Source of the DNA: Ichthyophonus hoferi
Lineage: Eukaryota; Opisthokonta; Ichthyosporea; Ichthyophonida; Ichthyophonidae
Direction: 5' to 3'
NCBI GenBank assembly: GCA_002751075.1
Contig: NAOQ01000030.1
Location: 85,261 to 149,260, forward strand
Length of the DNA stretch: 64,000 nt
Under the pieces are notes generated by a model, which was given only the letters and a program-made list of their open reading frames with translations, did not search any database and was not told the origin of the DNA. This document shows positions 56,766-64,000 of the stretch, in pieces (the stretch's first letter is position 1; each line of letters opens with the position of its first letter). A program made the position numbers and the translations under genes.

Positions 56766-57360
56766 CTAAATATAAGATTCTGTGGGAGTTCTATTGACTT
56801 GTGCACAGTTCTTCGGGATCTCCAATTGATTTTCGTAAACGATTGTTGATATTTCCGAACTAACGTCAATAATAGCTAATTGATCTGATCTACTTTCAAT
56901 GGAAGGCAATGTAGAGACAGGCATATATGTTGGCTCTATGTCTAGATGTTCATTACAATTATATTCATATACTACTGAAGGAAGAATTACTATTTTGATT
57001 TGTTTAGGTGCGACAGTACTTAAGACACTGTGTACACAGTGTGTACAATCAGTAAGAGGTGCTGTATTACCATGTAAATAATAACTATTGTCACTATTGA
57101 ATGTTTGTATGCAGCTCTCCAACTTTTGAGCCGATGAGATATCTGAACACAGATTATCGTATGTGGATACTAACGGTGGACTAGACATAACAATAACGAT
57201 GTGATTGGTATATACATATATATTGTGCAAAGTTTTGTGTATGTTCTGAGTAATTTGTGTCTTTTGCTAGTAGACCGTATCTTTGTGAACAGCCGAGGAC
57301 CGAACGGCCGGAGGCCTTTATTAGTTATTGCGGTTTTCATTTATATTTGTCTCATCTTAT
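56766..57360 (-). repeat. Dispersed repeat family, copy C, with an open reading frame
   Basis: The minus-strand frame from ATG at 57188 (MSSPPLVSTYDNLC) is open to the stop at 56766, about 140 residues, Ser/Thr/Cys-rich with no known domain. Copies A and B are similar in nucleotide sequence but decayed. The similarity reaches upstream of the ATG, into 57200-57360. Copy C looks the most intact. It may be part of an LTR-type element or an unrelated repeat. Confidence 0.5.
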
Positions 57361-58034
57361 TGTGCTGGTCAATTGGGGTTACCATCCGTGTAGTTGTATT
57401 CGTTATCATAAATGAAACTGATTGTAAAGATTATTATTGACTAATCCAACTCAAGATAGGTCACAGAGACCCACTAGAATTTCCAATCTTACTAATAATT
57501 GGCCAAACTATGTGCTCATTGGCAGTTGAACAATTTTGTAACACTAAATTTAAAACATATTCTATTTTGATACATTGTCATGGTTAGGTACAACTACCAT
57601 ATTAACTACTGTATTAAACGGTTATTCCCTTCAGTAGCGCTGTTCACAGGTTATGTATATATGGCGATCTACATTTAATCTATGATTAATATTAATAGCA
57701 ACCAGTATGTAATCTATGATTAATGACAACAGATCCAATTTTTGACCGGCAATTTCATTTGCACCCAATGGAAAGCATGCAAGTAACCATAATTCGTTCT
57801 AAAGCATCATCATTCTGGGCCTCCCATTTACAGTAGGTTGTAGTGTAAGTCGGTTGTTAGTATATAAGTATATAATAATATGGCATTTAAATATGGTTTA
57901 GAGATGGGCAGGCACTACAAGTAGTCTTTCACAACATTGAACATAGGTATACTAGTACCCATTATATTTATAAATATACTCAAAAGAGTGTAAGTTAATT
58001 TTCAAACTTCAAAAGGTCCAGCCAGAGCACAGAT
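57361..58034. promoter_or_regulatory. Upstream region of the Ert1-like gene
   Basis: AT-rich, no gene seen. Several ATTGG/CCAAT boxes (near 57501 and 57769) lie within 550 bp of the start. Promoter role is inferred from position. Confidence 0.35.
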
Positions 58035-61000
58035 ATGTCAAAAATTCTCTTGGCCAAGACGATGGAGGAAAGAGAGATTGAAATGAAAAATGAGAAGGTA
58101 ATCAAGGCCGACTTGAGCCGGAGGAGAGTGGCAAAAGCTTGTGTATATTGTCATCGGTCACACCTGATGTGCGATGCTGATCGACCTTGTTTTCGCTGTC
58201 GCAAGAGAAATATTGCCCACCTGTGTCGAGACGAGGAAGATGATTTACATGTTCTATTCAAAAAGCTTCGAAATGAACTAAACCAGTATAAGAAGGTCAA
58301 GATTTATTTTTAGAAAGTTTCTATGTTGAGCCATATTTGTTTTACTATGTTAGTATATTTTCTTATTGACTTCATAAGTGAAAAATCGCTTGAGAACTAT
58401 CCAATCCTTCCCACTATTATTCCATGCTAATATGTTTGTATTTATTATTTTCTCAATATCCCAGTCCTCCCTTTCACGCTTACACACCTAGTGGCTTGGT
58501 TTCACTATTTTATTAAAATAATCCTTTCATCATATCGCTTCCCTACACAAAATGCCTACGCTTATAACGCTTATAACTCCCTATATATTCACACCTTTAG
58601 ATACACATACCGCCCCCCACTCTCTTCCCCCCAGCCTCCTTCTACTTCCATATACACATGTTTGAACTACGCTTCTACACTTACAAGACCTACACCTGTA
58701 ACACCAGAATGTAACACTGCCTTCGGGCCCTGTGAGTCAACCCATCCCTGGAGCAAATCAATCCTTCGTAAATAATACAGACAGTCAAGGCTCTAAATGG
58801 CGTTTTGAATTCCCAAGCACAAATACTAAGGGGGCCCAGCAATCCTCTCCCAATTCCTCCCTCTCCCCTACAGACTCTATTTCACCGAACCCAACAGACA
58901 TGCAACCCGGTGCTATTGGTCAAGGGTCCAAGAAGGATCACCTCACCCTCATTGATAACTGGGTGTATGGGGAGTTTGGTATTATAGCGGCTGATAGAGC
59001 CGTAACTCAGGGGCCTCCCAGTGTCTTGGAACCCTATGAAGGGTTTCAACATAGTAGGCTTGTCTCGTTTGTAGAGAAAATACTGAGCCAAGCTGTGGAC
59101 ATGGATTCTGATCAGACCACCATGGTAGGATTAACCGCTAGCATAGTGCATGAAAGAGGCTTAAGGGTTGGGTGACTTGTGGCCTATATTGATGCAAAAG
59201 TTTGTGTAATGGTACGTTTATTATGTAGGTAATAGGGCATATGGTGGTAGGATCAGCTAGTAGCAGTATGTATGGTGTGCTCTTTATGGCCTATATTTTT
59301 TTCAAAAGCACATTATATCAGCCGTATAAGAAGCTCCCTTGGGTTCATAATGTTACATGTAGGTTGGGCACTATTCATCCATAGGCCTTTGTGTACATTG
59401 ATCAAGGCTGGATATGTATATATAGCATTACAAGATCCACCTAACTCCACACTAGATCCTGCCTACCTGTACATGGTTAGCACGACAAGGGAGAACATCC
59501 ATGCGGTTTGACTATCATACTAACAACATACTTATATCAATATATATTTATGTGTGTGTATGTGTAACTCCACCTATCTGGTCAGTCTTAGCTAGCCTGT
59601 GAGGTCTCAATGGTTATATGGCCTCCTTCTACCCCTTTCATCCTCACATATCTAGGGTACCTTTGTCTATTTAACTCTGTGTATCTCTTGTATTGACTAT
59701 CTCATTAGTAGCCCCGTAACAGCTTTTCTACCGTATTGGTCTTTATATTACATAAGATTTTATTGGTAGTAGCTGATTGGTTTCAAGACGCAAGGCACGA
59801 CAGCAGTCTATGAATAGTAGGTGTTGAGATTTTTTTCTAACCAGCTTGCCATTGTCTTCTCTCTTCCTCCCTCCCCCCCTCTCTATCACAACCCTTATAT
59901 CCATGTATAGGTCCTTAGTGACCGTACCCTCCTAACCTTCTGCCAAGGATCACCCTCCTTCCACAAATACTTACAAACCCATCTGGATACAAAGAGCTTT
60001 GAGGAAATTAAAAGCCTTCAGTCCACTGTTAGATCAGATTTCTTAAAGAGTTTATTGACTTTGGAATACAAAGATTTACTTAGAATCACGCAATCATTTG
60101 ACCACCTGGTGACGTCTACGTACAAGTATATGACCATACTCACATTACCAGGTGTGTTTCTATGTTATTTACATATGTGTTTCAATATGGTGGGTTTGTT
60201 TTTATGTTATTTACATATATGTTTCTATATTTTTGGTGCATGATGCGTTCACCATCATATTGTATTCATGTGTATACATACACACAGTTTACCTCCATCC
60301 AACTTACATATACACATACCTTCATACACTCAAAATGGGTACCTAAATGTCTTTATGTAGAAATACATGTATTTACATGCGTACAGTATGAATTGAATAT
60401 GCTTAATCATTTTGAATATAATATTTAAACATGTATTTTGTGTTATCTATAGAAGTGCATGTGAGACAATCAGGGTCAGAGAAGTAGATAAGTAAACAGG
60501 CTACATGATTGGGGGGTTAGAGAAGGGTACGGGGGAACCAATAGGAGGGCAGGAACTAAGGGTACAAACGTTGTTGTTTTTTAGTTAACCAATAGGTATT
60601 GGGTGTGGGGGGGTGTGCAGGCATGATAGTACGGCGATCGGGATTGATTTCTATGGTTAGCGATCAGATGGTTCTGTTACTGGGCTACACCCGGGAGGAG
60701 ATGACCCCTAACCGCTACCTACACGAGTTCATGCCTTGTAAGAATCTATATGATTTCTACACTGGGCCAGGCACGCAGGTATGTTTTTAGGACTTTGCTA
60801 TCTTTGTCTGTTGTGTTTCTCTTTAAATATTTCATTGGCATAGTTACGCACTTCTATTCCTTCAAATTATGTACATATATGGCTACTCAACTCTCTATCT
60901 CTATCTATGTGTCTGTTTAGCATCTGCCATATGCATAGTGCCTATGCCATATGCCAATGCATTGTATTGCACGTGGTCTTAAATAGATGGTGAGCCCTAC

Positions 61001-61608
61001 TTATATACATGAACAGAGGGAGTTAAAAGTACGTCTACAATCCATGTAGATTCATATGCATTCATGCAGCAATCCATAGATACATACACACATACATACT
61101 ATTGTATTTGTTACAAAAGACCCAGATAAAAAAAATGAGAAGCCAACGAAAGTCAAAGACAGCAGTTTTATTATAAATGTATTCCTCATACTGTATTTGA
61201 AGTATCTTATAGCTTTATTATACCACCAACCCTGTTTTATCGATTGGTATGTCATTTGGTTTCACCATCTTGACTATTGGTCTCTATATAACAACTTACT
61301 CACATATGTACATGTACATAGCGTGCTCCATTCATACCACGACATCGTCCTCACACTCCTCCCCCCAGTGTTATCGCCCCGGTGGTACCGCAGTCTCTGT
61401 GTGCGATACTGATCTTGTTCACAAGAATGGTACAGTTATTCGCACTCGCGCATCTTTTTCTCTTCACCGATGCTCTACCAATTACCTTCCTTTGGGGGTA
61501 ATAATGATTGTTTCACCTCTGGACCCCCCTAACCCTGAACTTTCATTGCCTGATTCTAAAGTATTCCCCAGCACGCACAGTGGACCATCCAAGAGCCACT
61601 GCCCTTAA
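58035..61608 (+). CDS. ERT1: Zn2Cys6 transcription factor with PAS domain, Ert1/AcuK family
   Basis: Five exons join in phase to give 438 residues: 58035-58295, 58708-59124, 59911-60151, 60621-60778 and 61369-61608. The family activates gluconeogenic genes such as PEP carboxykinase and fructose-bisphosphatase on non-fermentable carbon. The Zn2Cys6 cluster has Cys36, 39, 46, 52, 55 and 64, with the family signature RRRVAKACVYCHRSHLMCDA and RPCFRCRKR. The middle part SFHKYLQTHLDTKSF...VRSDFLKSLL matches the conserved block before the PAS domain. The PAS region is RRSGLISMVSDQMVLLLGYT and REEMTPNRYLHEFMP. The C-terminal exon holds the end of the PAS-like part plus a Pro/Ser-rich tail. The length is short for the family (about 530), mainly in the linker after the zinc cluster. 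Confidence 0.9.
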
Positions 61609-63578
61609 TTTCTCTCCAATAGTTATGAGTTTTGTTCTTTTATTGACGGAGACGAGCCAGATGATGACGTGTAGCATATATCACACATCTCTCTTCTTCT
61701 CTTCTTAGCATGGATGTGGACGATGGTTAGGGGCCAATCATATTAAGTGAGAGGTCTAGACAAGGTACTTAGTGGTAGGTAGGAGGATCTCCCATGGGTA
61801 TCCTTCCTGAGGAAGTCAGGTTTAACATTGGTATATCGCCTTTGGCTGGTTGGATGGTTAATTGATAGATAGGCACATTTAGGTGGAAATGTACGTATAC
61901 CGATACTCCCAAATGAATCAACAAAGATTTGACTGTCCCTTTGGGTCATAAAGAGGCTGTGTATATACATACTCTTAAACGAGTCCACAACGACTTCATG
62001 GTCTCTTTAGGTTATTATCTTTATTTCTGATTAGACGTTGATTAAATAAATAACTTAATTTGACTTTGTAAGTCAATTTCATACTTTCAAACCAAATGTT
62101 TTCTAAAATTTCACATTGGCGGGTCACTTAGAAAACTGCCTTGTGCATCCATGTATTCGGGTTACTTATTTCAGATAGTTGTACTTTGATTTCTTTGCTA
62201 GGGCTCCTGCCTCTTCAAAATTTGGTTAGCATGTGAGAGTTCGGCGTGAGTGCATTTTCTAAGAAAAGGCAAAAATGCATTATAACACCACAGGGCGTTA
62301 GACATGATAGATTCATTTGAAAAGAATTATGGGATGGCCTGATATGGGCTAAGCGTTATTATTTTCATTGCCGTATCTTGTCAGTGGTTGTATTTAATTT
62401 AGAACTATACTCCATATGATTGAGTTGTCTTTTCACTACATGATAGCCATTTTCCACCAACATAATAAAATTACAATAGAGTTGCTGTATTAAACAGATG
62501 AATTTATAGCGTCATGTAACGAATATAGCTCTAGTCAAACTTAATTAGTGTCTATAGTATACTATATATCATGGTAATCATTCATATATTGCACTTATAA
62601 AATGCATTATATGGTTTGAGATGTGTATTGATCTCATAGCATAAATTTGGGCGGAGAATAAACTAATAGATATGGATTTAGCTGCTAGGTATGGTAAAAT
62701 CTAGAAGGATCTGTGGCGTATTTTTTTACTAAATCAATGAAGATGTTATTAAATTTTTACAAAAGATTATATTAATGTAACTTGTGAAAATAAGGATTTC
62801 TATTTGCAATAGAACTGGATATGGATATTCTTAAATGAGATTGAACGAAGGTCTTAGCTTTTTCAGTTATCTGTTGTAATTGTCAGCTGGTGTCCAGAGA
62901 TAACGATATAATAGCTGCAACACAAACTGCTATTATTGCTTATAAATAGGTATACTATTTTATAAGATTTTGCAGCACTGGATGATACGAGCATACCCTG
63001 ATGACCAAACATTCAGTGAAAATAGCAAGTAGCCCATTAATACACATCTATTCATATTAAAGGCTAAAATCACAAGATATTTGATATTAGCACAATGAAG
63101 TCTCCATAGCCACAACCTATACCACAAACCTTTTTACATTATTATCTAATAGTGGACCATCCGAATAAAAACTTGCTATGCAATGTCATAAGGAATTCTA
63201 GAAAGATAAGGCAAATAAAATATATATTATAAATTTTAATGGATCATATTTATGACTATTGATAATTTAAGGAAAAGAACAATCAAATATCTGAACTATA
63301 GCAGAAAATATAATACCTTTAGTTAAATTCTTCATTAAGAATAATAAAATAAAAATAATGTCAGGATCCTATACTTTACTAGAAAGTGGGCTATTTCAAA
63401 TGATAAATATTCTTCAAACTAAGACGACCAAATTGAGGTTTAAATACTCTTACCCACCCTGAACAATGCAAGGCAATATAGTTGCGTAAGCATTAGGATT
63501 ATTTATAAATCACCAATATGACTTGATACTAAGATGCAAAATACGTTAGTGTCAAGTCGGTCTACATAAATGTATTCA
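61609..63578. other. Intergenic, nothing recognised
   Basis: An 81-codon minus-strand frame at 61743-61988 has no family match. The rest is AT-rich without coding, RNA or repeat signals that I can support. Confidence 0.45.
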
Positions 63579-63800
63579 TCATTCCTGTACAGATATTAGC
63601 AAGCGCTTGACTGATTCTCTACTTAACATTGACTCTACATGCATGTCAGAAAAGTTCTTAATAATCTGTTGACCCATTTCTATGTATATATGGGGCTGAC
63701 TTAACTCCCAAGGAATGGGGGGTTTAGTGCCTGAAGAATCGTCAGCAGATGGGCCTTCTCTTATGGAAATATTATCACTCACAATGCAGTTAATGGACAT
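63579..63800 (-). CDS. Hypothetical 73-residue protein or first exon
   Basis: ATG at 63800 (MSINCIVSDNISIREGP) to TGA at 63579. The composition is protein-like (PPIPWELSQPHIYIEMGQQI, ESMLSRESVKRLL). A donor-like tct/gtacag near the end would allow splicing into downstream exons, none of which I could find. Family unknown. Confidence 0.35.
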   Translation of the reverse strand: MSINCIVSDNISIREGPSADDSSGTKPPIPWELSQPHIYIEMGQQIIKNFSDMHVESMLSRESVKRLLISVQE

Positions 63801-64000
63801 TCTAGAATGGTCTGTACTAATGCTTACTTATTAAGGAACAAAGATGGCCAATTAACTCGCCAGTGCGGAGTTTATAAAGCCCCTGATATAAAGGTGTACA
63901 AAAGACTAAAGTCTGCTGACTTTCTTATTGGCTGGCGTTGCTGGTGAAAGTTTTATCAATACGTGAGTTGCATGAGATTCCAAGAAGGGTTAGGATTCAA

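Overview
The window reads as nuclear DNA of a filamentous or early-diverging fungus. It is AT-rich and its genes are split by many short GT-AG introns. The clearest pointer to fungi is a Zn2Cys6-plus-PAS regulator of the Ert1/AcuK type. A Hop1-type HORMA-PHD-winged-helix protein, a polo kinase, an SMG6-type PIN nuclease, Ty1/copia remnants and E2F-like promoter sites fit an intron-rich, early-branching lineage. The species cannot be named from the sequence. Gene models were built by hand: each exon joins in phase, and most introns are flanked by consensus sites.

Layout. 1-1860 (+): C-terminal PIN nuclease of SMG6/EST1. 2836-6714 (-): N-terminal Xaa-Pro-Lys methyltransferase. 7145-8646 (+): unrecognised small five-exon gene, divergent from the methyltransferase. 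8647-12816: mostly non-coding with a few small ORFs. 12817-17659 (+): complete DDX5/Dbp2 DEAD-box helicase with a long intron in motif V, where p68/DBP2 genes carry an autoregulatory intron. 18865-31070 (-): complete 22-exon Hop1/HORMAD gene containing tandem repeats, 12-nt and 21-nt microexons, and an assembly gap that looks artificial. 32567-33039: coding palindrome. 33873-41647 (-): complete polo-like kinase. 42000-48870: repeats, Ty1/copia fossils and small ORFs. 48874-51845 (-): coiled-coil protein with a textbook destruction box and a KEN box, with paired E2F-type sites upstream. 53980-54378: MITE-like fold-back with periodic GATC. 54784-56464 (+): secreted or ER coiled-coil protein. 56766-57360: third copy of a dispersed repeat. 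58035-61608 (+): Ert1/AcuK-type regulator. 61609-64000: almost empty.

There is no operon-like linkage. Several genes nevertheless act in the cell cycle or meiosis (Hop1, polo kinase, the D-box/KEN-box protein), and others act in RNA metabolism (SMG6, Dbp2). The most unusual signals are the very high density of CCAAT/ATTGG pentamers around genes, the coding palindrome, the degron-bearing coiled-coil gene with its E2F-like sites, and the Dbp2 motif-V intron.
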